Shown here in pieces: positions 7,481-14,703 of a stretch of 16,233 bases of DNA. Below the pieces are notes generated by a model. It was not told the DNA's origin, made no database searches, and worked only from the letters and a program-made list of their open reading frames with translations. The stretch's first letter is position 1; each line of letters begins with the position of its first letter. A program made the position numbers and the translations under genes. The stretch comes from M3007 sp038246345 (lineage in GTDB: Bacteria; Bacteroidota; Bacteroidia; Chitinophagales; Saprospiraceae), in assembly GCA_038246345.1 (NCBI GenBank), contig JBBRWA010000119.1, positions 1-16,233 on the forward strand, written 5' to 3'.

Positions 7481-7665
7481 AATATTTTGAACATCAATAT
7501 TTTAAAGGTCAAAGAAAGGCCATGTTGGAGGATTTTTTTCTTCTAAAAAACTCCCTTCTCAAAAAATTATTTTAAAAATAGATTGAAAATAATTTGGCCG
7601 CATCATTTGGAACGCCCCAACTTTGCAGCAGTTCATTAAACAAATCGTCTCTATAAAACGAGACA
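7481..7665. other. AT-rich intergenic region upstream of the riboswitch
   Basis: This stretch, together with the leader up to 7938, is the longest gene-free part of the window. It holds poly-A/T runs and a weak hairpin (about 7533-7558). The promoter for the riboswitch transcript should lie here; the best candidate is TTTG at about 7594-7597 with CAACTTTG near 7619-7626, which is only a partial match. A short stem GTCTC/GAGAC occurs at 7648-7664, just before the aptamer. No ORF worth calling. Confidence 0.4.
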
Positions 7666-7783
7666 GACTTATCCAGAAAGGCAGAGGGACCGGCCCGTTG
7701 AAGCCTTGGCAACCTGATCACATTTCGCGCAAATGAGATTAAGGTGCCAATTCCGTTTTCGAGTAATCGAAAGCAGATAAGTC
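7666..7783 (+). promoter_or_regulatory. SAM-I (S-box) riboswitch
   Basis: The conserved aptamer core is easy to read: P1 is GACTTATC (7666-7673) with GATAAGTC (7776-7783); P2 is AAGGC (7678-7682) with GCCTT (7703-7707), enclosing the typical AGAGGGACCGGCCCG; then GGCAACC. P3 is CATTT/AAATG (7721-7735), followed by the conserved AAGGTGCCAATTCC. P4 is TTTCGA/TCGAAA (7757-7772), then GCAG and P1. It binds S-adenosylmethionine and should switch off the downstream gene when methionine/SAM is abundant. Confidence 0.95.
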
Positions 7784-7938
7784 GGAAGGCTAATGCCAAT
7801 TTCCCTGCGCAAGAAATTGTCCCTTCCGGCTTGCCAGAGGGGATTTTTATTTCCCTCTTCTGGCAAGCAGCACGCAACACCCGGCAACCAGCTATTTCGG
7901 TAAGTTTTTTTAGGTTTCACCATAAAAAACGCTGAAAA
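7783..7938 (+). promoter_or_regulatory. Expression-platform region of the SAM riboswitch
   Basis: Directly after P1, two stems can stack: CGGAAGG (7783-7789) with CCTTCCG (7822-7828), and CTTGCCAGA (7830-7838) with TCTGGCAAG (7859-7867), the latter extended inside by GGGGA/TCCC pairs. No U-run follows the second stem; the nearest T-run is about 38 nt later (7905-7911). It is therefore not a standard intrinsic terminator, and how SAM binding is transmitted is unclear. Confidence 0.5.
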
Positions 7939-9120
7939 ATGCAGGAAATTACCAGAATCTTACATTCACTACCCATTGATCCGCTCACTGGGTCTATTTC
8001 AACCCCCATTTATCAAACGGCAACATTCGTACAGGATGCTCCTGGCGAGCACAAAGGCTTCGACTATGCCCGGTCCAACAATCCCACCCGGCAAGTTTTA
8101 GAAAACCTCATCGCTACACTGGAACACGGCAAACGCGGGCTGGCATTCGCTTCTGGATTGGCTGCCATCGATTGTGTGCTGAAACTCCTCAAAGCAGGCG
8201 ACGAAATTGTGGCGGTGGACGATATTTATGGCGGTTCATTTCGACTTTTTACCCATGTGTACGAAAAATTTGGGGTAAAAGTCCGCTATGTTGACACCAC
8301 TGAAGCCAACAATCTTTTGGAAGTACTTTCGAACAAAACCAGACTTGTCTGGTTGGAGACGCCCACCAACCCTACCCTGAAAATATCCGATATCGAAGCC
8401 ATTGCCCGACTTACACATGCGGCAGGAGCGCTGTTGGTGGTCGACAATACATTCGCCAGTCCAGCCCTGCAAACGCCCCTGACATTGGGAGCAGATGTGG
8501 TCATTCATTCTGCTACCAAGTACCTGGCTGGTCACTCAGATGTAATTGCGGGCTTATTAGCGGTAAAAGATGCTGGTTTGGGCGATCAACTTAAGTTTCT
8601 ACAAAATGCCGGTGGTGGTATCCTGGGGCCCTGGGACAGCTGGTTGACCATACGCGGTATCGAAACGCTGCCATTGCGGGTGGAGGCGCATTCGCGCAAC
8701 GCCTTGGCGGTAGCGAAGGCATTGGAGCAACATGAGGCGATTGAAACGGTGTTTTATCCGGGTTTGTCGAGCCATAAAAACCACGATATCGCTGCGCGGC
8801 AACAACGACTTTTTGGCGGCGTGCTTTCATTCCGCTTCAAAAATGATATAGAAGCTGCAGCGCGTGTCTTTGCGGCAAGCTCCCAGCTGTTCAAATTGGC
8901 CGAAAGCCTGGGCGGGGTGAAAAGCCTGCTTTGTCATCCAGCAACCATGACCCACAAAAGTATTCCAGCGGAAAAACGCGCTGAAAATGGTATTACGAAT
9001 TCCCTGATCCGCTTGTCTTGTGGCATCGAAGCAAGCGAAGATTTGGTGCAGGATGTGTTACAGGCATTGGATACTGTACGCCAGCTAGTGCCCCATTCAT
9101 TGGAAAAAGAGCTTGCCTGA
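7939..9120 (+). CDS. metB: PLP-dependent cystathionine gamma-synthase / gamma-lyase family enzyme
   Basis: A 393-residue Cys/Met metabolism PLP enzyme, of the length of cystathionine gamma-synthases and lyases and shorter than O-acetylhomoserine sulfhydrylases. The PLP Lys is Lys194 in HSATKYLAGHSDVIAG; Tyr43 and Arg45 in DYARSNNPT contact the phosphate of the neighbouring subunit; Tyr97 stacks on the ring and Asp169 (VVDNTFASP) holds the pyridine nitrogen. The C-terminal part has SLGGVKSLLCHPATMTH and LIRLSCGIE. MetB joins an activated homoserine to cysteine, whereas the lyases reverse transsulfuration; sequence alone does not decide. The SAM riboswitch in front and homoserine dehydrogenase behind favour methionine synthesis, so I give metB with that caveat. 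Confidence 0.88.
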   Translation: MQEITRILHSLPIDPLTGSISTPIYQTATFVQDAPGEHKGFDYARSNNPTRQVLENLIATLEHGKRGLAFASGLAAIDCVLKLLKAGDEIVAVDDIYGGSFRLFTHVYEKFGVKVRYVDTTEANNLLEVLSNKTRLVWLETPTNPTLKISDIEAIARLTHAAGALLVVDNTFASPALQTPLTLGADVVIHSATKYLAGHSDVIAGLLAVKDAGLGDQLKFLQNAGGGILGPWDSWLTIRGIETLPLRVEAHSRNALAVAKALEQHEAIETVFYPGLSSHKNHDIAARQQRLFGGVLSFRFKNDIEAAARVFAASSQLFKLAESLGGVKSLLCHPATMTHKSIPAEKRAENGITNSLIRLSCGIEASEDLVQDVLQALDTVRQLVPHSLEKELA

Positions 9121-9123
9121 ACA

Positions 9124-9180
9124 CTCATGTCGCATCCGACGAATATTGCGTAAATTGGGTGCGGCACGAGTATTTTTTTT
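9124..9180 (+). terminator. Intrinsic terminator after the metB-like gene
   Basis: The arms 9124-9137 and 9157-9170 form a 14-position stem (11 Watson-Crick pairs, two G-U, one A-C mismatch at 9127/9167) with a 19-nt loop, followed by TATTTTTTTT (9171-9180). It lies 3 nt after the metB-like stop and 23 nt before the next start, so it would reduce or stop read-through into homoserine dehydrogenase. Confidence 0.7.
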
Positions 9181-9203
9181 ATAAGGACAGAAAATAAATT
9201 TTC

Positions 9204-10367
9204 ATGAAAATAGGATTATTCGGTTTCGGCTGTGTGGGCCAGGGTTTGTGGCAGGTTATGCACGAAACCAAAGGACTGCGGGCTGAAATAAATAGGATTT
9301 GCATCAAAAAACCAGAAAAAAAGCGGTCGTTGCCAGCAAGTTTTTTTACCACCAATGCCGCAGACATACTTGAGGATCCAGAAATTGACATTGTCGTGGA
9401 GTTGATCGATGATGCGGAAGCCGCTTTTGAAATTGTTTCCAAAGCTTTACTAAATGGAAAGGCCGTCGTGTCTGCAAACAAAAAAATGATCGCGCACCGT
9501 TTGCCGGAGCTTTATGCCTTGCAGCAGCAAACAGGCGCTCCTTTTTTATACGAAGGGGCCTGTTGCGCCAGCATACCGATCATTAGAAACCTGGAGGAAT
9601 ACTACGACAATGATTTGCTGACTTCTGTGGAAGGCATATTTAACGGTACAACCAATTTTATACTCAGCAAGATTTTTGAGGAGCATATTTCCTTTGCCGC
9701 GTCACTGCAGTATGCTCAGGATCGCGGTTTTGCAGAAAGCGACCCAACACTGGATGTAGAAGGATATGACGCCAAATACAAGCTGTGTATTTTGTTGTTG
9801 CACGCATTTGGGGTGTTTGTCGAGCCGGAAAGGGTATTTCATTTAGGCATTCAACGACTCAATGATTTCGATACAGAATTCGCCCGAAAACGCGGCGGTG
9901 GCATTAAGTTGCTGGCTCGATGTTATAGGTTCAATGATCAAATTGGCGCGTATTGCCTTCCCAAATTTGTCTCCAAAGGCCACCAATATTCCGCCGTTCA
10001 CAATGAATACAATGCGGTGACTTTGGAAAGTGCGTTTTCCGAACAACAGTTGTTTGTGGGCAAAGGCGCAGGCGATAAGGCAACAGGTTGTGCGGTGCTT
10101 TCCGACATTTCTGCGCTCCGTTACCAATACAAATATGAGTACCGCAAGCTGGCACAAAATAGCGCTACATTCAACACCAGCGAAACAGATTTGGAGCTTT
10201 ATGTGCGCTATGAGCATGAAGGGCAAGTGTCAGAAGGTGATTTTTTGGAAATTTCGGAGCGTTATGTCGCTGGAACAACGCGGTATTGTATTGGGAAAAT
10301 AAAACTAGACCGCTTGCAGGTGGCAGATTGGGTGAAAGACCCAGGCGTGAGTATTATTGAGATTTAG
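9204..10367 (+). CDS. hom: Homoserine dehydrogenase
   Basis: A 387-residue NAD(P)-dependent oxidoreductase that reduces aspartate semialdehyde to homoserine, the branch point to methionine and threonine. The dinucleotide-binding motif GLFGFGCVGQG is at 4-14, followed by VELIDD (65-70) and VVSANKKMI (88-96). The catalytic domain shows GACCASIPIIRNL, FNGTTNFILSKI (146-157) and the family signature YAQDRGFAESDPTLDVEGYDAKYKL (170-194), which holds the catalytic Asp and Lys. There is no N-terminal aspartokinase and no clear ACT domain after the catalytic part, which is followed by a C-terminal segment typical of monofunctional enzymes. It follows the SAM-controlled metB-like gene by 83 nt with a terminator hairpin between, so its expression may depend partly on read-through. 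Confidence 0.92.
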   Translation: MKIGLFGFGCVGQGLWQVMHETKGLRAEINRICIKKPEKKRSLPASFFTTNAADILEDPEIDIVVELIDDAEAAFEIVSKALLNGKAVVSANKKMIAHRLPELYALQQQTGAPFLYEGACCASIPIIRNLEEYYDNDLLTSVEGIFNGTTNFILSKIFEEHISFAASLQYAQDRGFAESDPTLDVEGYDAKYKLCILLLHAFGVFVEPERVFHLGIQRLNDFDTEFARKRGGGIKLLARCYRFNDQIGAYCLPKFVSKGHQYSAVHNEYNAVTLESAFSEQQLFVGKGAGDKATGCAVLSDISALRYQYKYEYRKLAQNSATFNTSETDLELYVRYEHEGQVSEGDFLEISERYVAGTTRYCIGKIKLDRLQVADWVKDPGVSIIEI

Positions 10368-10423
10368 TTCACGTCGCTTGAGGAGGAGCCTAATCAAATA
10401 AATTCATTATTAGCAAATTTGGC

Positions 10424-10454
10424 TTGGTTATTGTCGTAAAAGCACATACGTTTG
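10424..10454 (+). promoter_or_regulatory. Bacteroidota-type promoter for the cysteine operon
   Basis: TACGTTTG at 10447-10454 matches TAnnTTTG exactly, with TTG at 10424-10426 giving a 20-nt spacing, as expected for the -33/-7 promoter of this phylum. The start of transcription would fall near 10459-10462, almost at the ATG of the Cys-rich leader ORF (10463). Confidence 0.6.
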
Positions 10455-10462
10455 CATCTTTT

Positions 10463-10561
10463 ATGAAATTTAACCGAACATATTTCCAAGCATGTTGTTG
10501 CTGTTGTCCTCTCCCCAGGAAAGGGATTTCAGCGACATGTGGGTATGAAGCGGTTTCATAA
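10463..10561 (+). CDS. Cys-rich leader peptide (cysteine attenuator), 32 residues
   Basis: ATG at 10463 to TAA at 10559-10561 encodes 32 residues, with the segment FQACCCCCPLPRKG in the middle: five consecutive Cys codons (TGT TGT TGC TGT TGT, 10493-10507) at residues 11-15, plus Cys26. It lies between a promoter-like sequence and a strong terminator hairpin, upstream of serine acetyltransferase and cysteine synthase. By analogy with the Trp, His and Leu leader peptides, ribosomes short of charged Cys-tRNA would stall on these codons and change the fold of the leader RNA. The peptide itself need not have a function. Too short to be found by usual gene calling; seen directly in the sequence, while the function is inferred. 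Confidence 0.82.
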   Translation: MKFNRTYFQACCCCCPLPRKGISATCGYEAVS

Positions 10562-10598
10562 TTGAAATAGCATTTTGCTCCTACAAAGCACCCTTTCC
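10491..10598 (+). promoter_or_regulatory. Competing leader RNA folds (protector and antiterminator)
   Basis: GGAAAGGG at 10518-10525, ten nucleotides after the Cys codons, is complementary to CCCTTTCC at 10591-10598, which is the inner half of the terminator's left arm. Pairing of the two would prevent the terminator. A competing upstream stem can form from CATGT (10491-10495) with ACATG (10535-10539) and TGCTG (10499-10503) with CAGCG (10530-10534, one G-U); this holds the GGAAAGGG segment inside its loop and uses the Cys codons as its left arm. Confidence 0.6.
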
Positions 10599-10629
10599 CG
10601 TGGCTCACAGGAAAGGGTGCTTTGTTTTT
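10583..10629 (+). terminator. Strong intrinsic terminator / attenuator before cysE
   Basis: A perfect 16-bp stem, 10583-10598 with 10610-10625, closes an 11-nt loop (10599-10609) and is followed by a T run (10625-10629). It ends 24 nt before the serine acetyltransferase ATG and lies more than 210 nt after the homoserine dehydrogenase stop, so it terminates the leader transcript rather than the upstream gene. Confidence 0.88.
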
Positions 10630-10653
10630 ACCGCTTTTTAACAGGAAAAATTT

Positions 10654-11484
10654 ATGAAAATCTCCTTAGATCATTTCTTTCAGCGCTTGGATGCCCAGCA
10701 TTTACAGCCAACCAGGCGAATCCCGCCCAAAGCAGAAGCGCAAAAACTGGCAGATGGATTGTTTTTGTTTTTGTTTCCAATGCTAAGCGATGAACCAAAG
10801 CCAGCCAGGGTGCACCATGCATTGTTGCGCCATGAATTGATGAAATTGTTGTACCCCTTGTTGGAAGACAACAATGAACCGGTTGCTGAGATCGTCAACA
10901 GCTTTTTCGAGCAGTTGCCGGATATTTATGATGCACTTATGGATGATGCGCACGCGATCTTTCAGTTTGACCCGGCAGCGACTTGCATCGAAGAGGTAAT
11001 CGCTACCTACCCAGGCTTTTATGCCATTGCCAACTACCGGATATCCAACCTGTTGCAACGCTTGGGCGCACCTTTGTTGCCCCGCGTTTTCGCAGAATAT
11101 GTCCACGGTAAAACGGGCATTGATATTCACCCCGGCGCGACCATTGGGCGATCTTTTTTTATAGATCACGGTACAGGGGTGGTCATTGGAGCTACCACCG
11201 TGATTGGCGACAATGTGAAAATATACCAGGGCGTTACGCTCGGTGCTTTGCAGGTTGACAAGTCATTGGCCAATGTAAAACGCCACCCTACCATTGAAGA
11301 CAATTGCGTTTTGTACGCGAACAGTACCATTTTAGGTGGCAAAACCGTTGTTGGGCATGATTCTGTTATTGGCGGTAATTCATGGCTCACAGAAAGCGTA
11401 CCTGCCTTTTCTGTTGTTATTCACCAGGCCAGCGTTCGGGTCCGAACCCGTCCATTTGATGAGCCGGTCAACTTTGTCATTTAA
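10654..11484 (+). CDS. cysE: Serine O-acetyltransferase
   Basis: A 276-residue enzyme that acetylates L-serine with acetyl-CoA to O-acetylserine, the carbon skeleton for cysteine. The N-terminal alpha-helical part ends in FDPAATCIEEVIATYPGFYAIANYRISNLL; the C-terminal left-handed beta-helix has hexapeptide repeats from about 153 to 250 (GIDIHPGATIG, GVVIGATTVIGDNVKI). Likely catalytic and serine-binding residues by analogy with E. coli CysE are Asp106 (DPAA), Asp171-His172 (FIDHGTG) and His211 (KRHPTI). It ends in Ile (PVNFVI); a C-terminal Ile is what inserts into the active site of cysteine synthase in the known CysE-CysK complex. The gene lies directly behind the Cys leader attenuator and 33 nt before cysK. 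Confidence 0.94.
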   Translation: MKISLDHFFQRLDAQHLQPTRRIPPKAEAQKLADGLFLFLFPMLSDEPKPARVHHALLRHELMKLLYPLLEDNNEPVAEIVNSFFEQLPDIYDALMDDAHAIFQFDPAATCIEEVIATYPGFYAIANYRISNLLQRLGAPLLPRVFAEYVHGKTGIDIHPGATIGRSFFIDHGTGVVIGATTVIGDNVKIYQGVTLGALQVDKSLANVKRHPTIEDNCVLYANSTILGGKTVVGHDSVIGGNSWLTESVPAFSVVIHQASVRVRTRPFDEPVNFVI

Positions 11485-11517
11485 CGTAGCACTCACATTT
11501 TTAATAATTTATCACAC

Positions 11518-12471
11518 ATGAAAGCGAACAACATTCTCGAAACCATTGGCAATACACCACATGTCCGCATCAATCGGCTTTTTGGCGACCAACACGAAGT
11601 TTGGATCAAACTGGAACGCGCTAACCCAGGTGGCAGTATTAAAGACCGTATAGCCTTGTCGATGATAGAAGCTTCAGAAAAATCAGGTGAACTTAAACCT
11701 GGAAGCGTCATTGTAGAGCCAACCAGTGGCAATACAGGCATAGGCCTTGCTATGGTTGCCGCCGTCAAAGGTTACCCCCTTGTACTGGTTATGCCGGAGA
11801 GCATGAGTGTGGAGCGCAGGCGGCTGATGGCAGCTTATGGTGCAACTTTTGACCTTACGCCCAGGGAAAAAGGCATGAAAGGCGCCATTGAACGCGCAGG
11901 ACAACTACTCAACGAAATCCCCAATTCCTGGATGCCGCAACAGTTTGAAAACGAGGCGAATATTGCCGTGCATCGAGCCACCACAGCGCAAGAAATCCTG
12001 GAGGATTTTCCGGAGGGGATCGACTACCTTATCACGGGTGTCGGGACAGGCGGACACATTACGGCGGTGGCCGAAGTTTTGAAAAAATCATTTCCGAACC
12101 TGAAGGTTTTTGCGGTAGAGCCGAGCCTCAGCCCGGTAATTTCCGGTGGCGCACCCGGCCCCCACCCCATTCAGGGTATCGGTGCCGGATTCATACCGCT
12201 AAATCTGCACATGGAGTTGCTGGATGGCGTTATACAGGTACAAAAAGACGATGCGTTTGAATACGCCAAACGCGCTACTTTGGAAGAAGGCATTTTCGGG
12301 GGCATTTCCTCGGGGGCAACGCTGGCTGCAATCGCCCAAAAGCTCCCGGAAATCCCTATTGGATCACGGGTGCTTGGGTTCAATTACGATACCGGCGAGC
12401 GCTACTTGTCCATCGAAGGCTTGTACGAGTGGGAGAATGCGCATCGGGCATCAGCTGGAGGCACGGTGTAA
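11518..12471 (+). CDS. cysK: Cysteine synthase (O-acetylserine sulfhydrylase)
   Basis: A 317-residue PLP enzyme that makes L-cysteine from O-acetylserine and sulfide. The PLP Lys is Lys42 in NPGGSIKDRIA; the substrate-carboxylate loop is PTSGNTGIGLA (68-78); the phosphate-binding loop is GVGTGGHITAV; the C-terminal SSGAT and NYDTGERYLSI complete the family pattern. The length is that of CysK/CysM. It follows serine acetyltransferase by 33 nt with no terminator or promoter visible between, so both should be under the same Cys leader attenuator. The CysK/CysM distinction is not certain from sequence alone, but an adjacent acetyltransferase ending in Ile favours CysK. The stop is 29 nt from the end of the convergent TonB-dependent receptor gene. 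Confidence 0.95.
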   Translation: MKANNILETIGNTPHVRINRLFGDQHEVWIKLERANPGGSIKDRIALSMIEASEKSGELKPGSVIVEPTSGNTGIGLAMVAAVKGYPLVLVMPESMSVERRRLMAAYGATFDLTPREKGMKGAIERAGQLLNEIPNSWMPQQFENEANIAVHRATTAQEILEDFPEGIDYLITGVGTGGHITAVAEVLKKSFPNLKVFAVEPSLSPVISGGAPGPHPIQGIGAGFIPLNLHMELLDGVIQVQKDDAFEYAKRATLEEGIFGGISSGATLAAIAQKLPEIPIGSRVLGFNYDTGERYLSIEGLYEWENAHRASAGGTV

Positions 12472-12500
12472 GGTTTGGCAAATGGGTACAAGAACTTGAT

Positions 12501-14675
12501 TTACAGCTTTATAGCTACCGAACAAACAAAGCCCCTTCCATCGGAAGGCCATATTCCGGGTCCCGGATAAAATGTTGGCCTTTTTGTAAAATATTGCTTG
12601 TTCGCAACATTGTTGAGGCTTAGCCGGAACACCAGGTTCCGAACCCTGTAGGTTGCATTGATGTCGAATAGGCCATAGGCGGGGACTTTTCCAACGGCAC
12701 CATTCGCCGATGGCATCACGGTATTGAAGGGATCGGAAAACGTACTGCCGGTGTAGCTGTAAAGCAATGAAACGCTCAAGTTGTCGTACCGTAAATTGAG
12801 CCCGTTTCGGGTGATCCAGGTTGGTACGCTTTCAACATGGTTGCCTTTTATGCTGCGGTTTTCCTTGCTGCTGGCACGCAGCGAATCGCCTAGGTACTTG
12901 CCATCAAAATAGGCCGTAGAGGTGAAGATGCTGGCGTGAAAGTTACCCGAGGTGTGAAACTTGTACTCTGCAAACAGCTCAAGGCCATTGGTGCGCGAAT
13001 CGCCAATGTTGGTACGGTACAGCACAAATGTATCGAGGTCGGAATTGTATCGGGCGAGGCTTCCCAAACGGTTGTTGTACAGCAAGGAGAACGCGCTGAC
13101 ATCCCAGTTGAGCCCTCCCGATTTTCCGCGCCAACCCAACTCAAGGTTGTAGCCATAAGCGTCTTTCAGGTTTTTGTCTGATTGTTCATATACACTGCCT
13201 GGAATAATATCCTTGAAAATTACGGGGCGATACGCCTGTGCCCAACCCGCATACAGCATTTGCCCGGTTCCAGTCACGAACGCTGTATTTAACCCCAGCA
13301 ATGGGAAATTACGTTCTATTGTATTGTTCAGTTCCACCGAGCTAAAATAGGTTGTTGTCCCTGAAACCACAGATTCGCCGAATTCATACCGGATGCCCGG
13401 GCTGACAGATAACCGTTCCGTGAGCTGAAACCGGTTCTCAACAGAAACTGCAATGTTCTGGCTTTTCAAGTGCAAGTCGCGCCCCCAACCAGATGGGGCA
13501 ATGCTTAAATCATAATCGGTGCCGGTTGTGCCTTTGCCTTGCTGCTTGCGGTGCAAGTCGTTGTTGATGTATTGAATACCAGCAGATAGCAGGCTTCTTT
13601 TCCCCCATAAACCATAGTTGTGCAGCAGTTTTATTTCTGTGGTACGGCTGTTGTAGTTGTCGGTGTCCACTTGCCGGGGATTGTATGCCCGGGTGCTTGC
13701 CAGAATGGTATCCTGGACATTTGCCAAACGATCGAACATGACGCTGCTGCGCTGACCGAATGCAGCAGATGCCGTCCAGCGCAGGGATGTGTGCTCCCCT
13801 ATTTTCCAGTTTGCCGTCAGGGAAGGCAACCATATTTCCGGGCTGTAATAGTTCCGCGAACGGGTCGATTGCCTGGGATTGTCGCGGAACATGGCATCGG
13901 TCAATTGGCCTGGTAACTGAAATATATATTTTGAGCGCAATACAGTTGCGTTCAGGGAAAATTTTGGGTTGAATCTGTAATCCAGCACAATGCCTTCCCC
14001 GTTGAAGTCTGACCCGCTGTTGTCGCGATAGCCATTGGATACACGCCGGTTGTAATAGGCGTAATACTGAAGTTTCCCGATCTTTCCACCAACAGCATTA
14101 AAGGTGCTTATCAAACCGAATGACCCCGCGGAATTGACGCTTTCGAGGTTGAAAACGCGGGTGGTGTCCAGTTGTTTGATCTTGTAATTGAGCATCCCGC
14201 CAAACTGTGCCCCATATTGCAAGGCTCCGGTGCCGCGCACCAGTTCTATCCGTTCGATGGCTTCCATGGGCAGGCTAAAATGGCTGGCCGGGTATCCATA
14301 AATATCGGTATTGCTCAAAACGCCATTGGTTCGAATGTTGAATTCCCAGCCCCGGTGCGGATCGAGGCCACGGGTGCTGATGTTGGTTTGATTCCCAGAG
14401 CCGTCCATGTCGTATACAAATACGCCGGGCACCTTTGCGAAAATTTGGCGCGGCGTTTTTTCTGCGATGTTGGCATCGAGGTTCTGGACGTTTATGACTT
14501 CATTTTTTTTGCCGGCCCAAAGAAAGCCATTGTCCGTATTTGGGAGCTTGGCCATGTTTTCCCGGACGAATTTTATGCGCACTTCAGGCAGTTCCCGTGT
14601 TTTTAGCGTGACAGGATTTTGACCAATTGCCGTGCTCAGCATCAATCCAAAAAAAGCAGTGAGTGCGGCTTTCAT
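12501..14675 (-). CDS. TonB-dependent outer-membrane receptor (FecA-like siderophore/Fe-chelate type)
   Basis: The gene encodes 724 residues from ATG 14673-14675, or 732 from ATG 14697-14699. I prefer the inner start because the signal peptide MKAALTAFFGLMLSTAIGQ begins there and a -7 promoter match (14704-14711) would place the transcript start at the outer ATG. The mature protein has a short N-terminal region, no carboxypeptidase-like domain, then a plug domain (about 60-180: KTPRQIFAKVPGVFVYDMDG, ISTRGLDPHRGWEFNIRTNG, IERIELVRGTGALQYGAQFGGMLNYKI) and a 22-strand barrel rich in aromatic residues. The plug features resemble FecA/Fe-chelate receptors, so iron-complex uptake is likely; the substrate is not readable. 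It lies convergent to cysK. Confidence 0.92.
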   Translation of the reverse strand: MKAALTAFFGLMLSTAIGQNPVTLKTRELPEVRIKFVRENMAKLPNTDNGFLWAGKKNEVINVQNLDANIAEKTPRQIFAKVPGVFVYDMDGSGNQTNISTRGLDPHRGWEFNIRTNGVLSNTDIYGYPASHFSLPMEAIERIELVRGTGALQYGAQFGGMLNYKIKQLDTTRVFNLESVNSAGSFGLISTFNAVGGKIGKLQYYAYYNRRVSNGYRDNSGSDFNGEGIVLDYRFNPKFSLNATVLRSKYIFQLPGQLTDAMFRDNPRQSTRSRNYYSPEIWLPSLTANWKIGEHTSLRWTASAAFGQRSSVMFDRLANVQDTILASTRAYNPRQVDTDNYNSRTTEIKLLHNYGLWGKRSLLSAGIQYINNDLHRKQQGKGTTGTDYDLSIAPSGWGRDLHLKSQNIAVSVENRFQLTERLSVSPGIRYEFGESVVSGTTTYFSSVELNNTIERNFPLLGLNTAFVTGTGQMLYAGWAQAYRPVIFKDIIPGSVYEQSDKNLKDAYGYNLELGWRGKSGGLNWDVSAFSLLYNNRLGSLARYNSDLDTFVLYRTNIGDSRTNGLELFAEYKFHTSGNFHASIFTSTAYFDGKYLGDSLRASSKENRSIKGNHVESVPTWITRNGLNLRYDNLSVSLLYSYTGSTFSDPFNTVMPSANGAVGKVPAYGLFDINATYRVRNLVFRLSLNNVANKQYFTKRPTFYPGPGIWPSDGRGFVCSVAIKL

Positions 14676-14703
14676 CGTAAAATTCTGTTCAAAGATCATT
14701 TTG

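Noticed and set aside
7533..7558. Hairpin with GGAG/CTCC ends and poly-T/poly-A arms as a terminator
   Set aside because: The stem is weak with a bulge, and it does not follow the end of any gene in a useful orientation.
7572..7880. Minus-strand open frame of about 100 codons across the riboswitch
   Set aside because: It is antisense to the conserved SAM-I aptamer, which explains the sequence; the translation resembles no protein.
9843..10226. Minus-strand open frame opposite homoserine dehydrogenase
   Set aside because: Lies entirely within a strongly supported conserved gene, with no domain or start context.
10368..10423. Terminator directly after homoserine dehydrogenase
   Set aside because: Only short AT-rich imperfect repeats are present; the strong hairpin at 10583-10629 belongs to the leader of the next operon.
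14172..14606. Long plus-strand open frame (144 codons) opposite the TonB receptor gene
   Set aside because: It is antisense to the well-supported plug domain, and its translation has no recognisable domain; similar shadows occur throughout the GC-richer genes.
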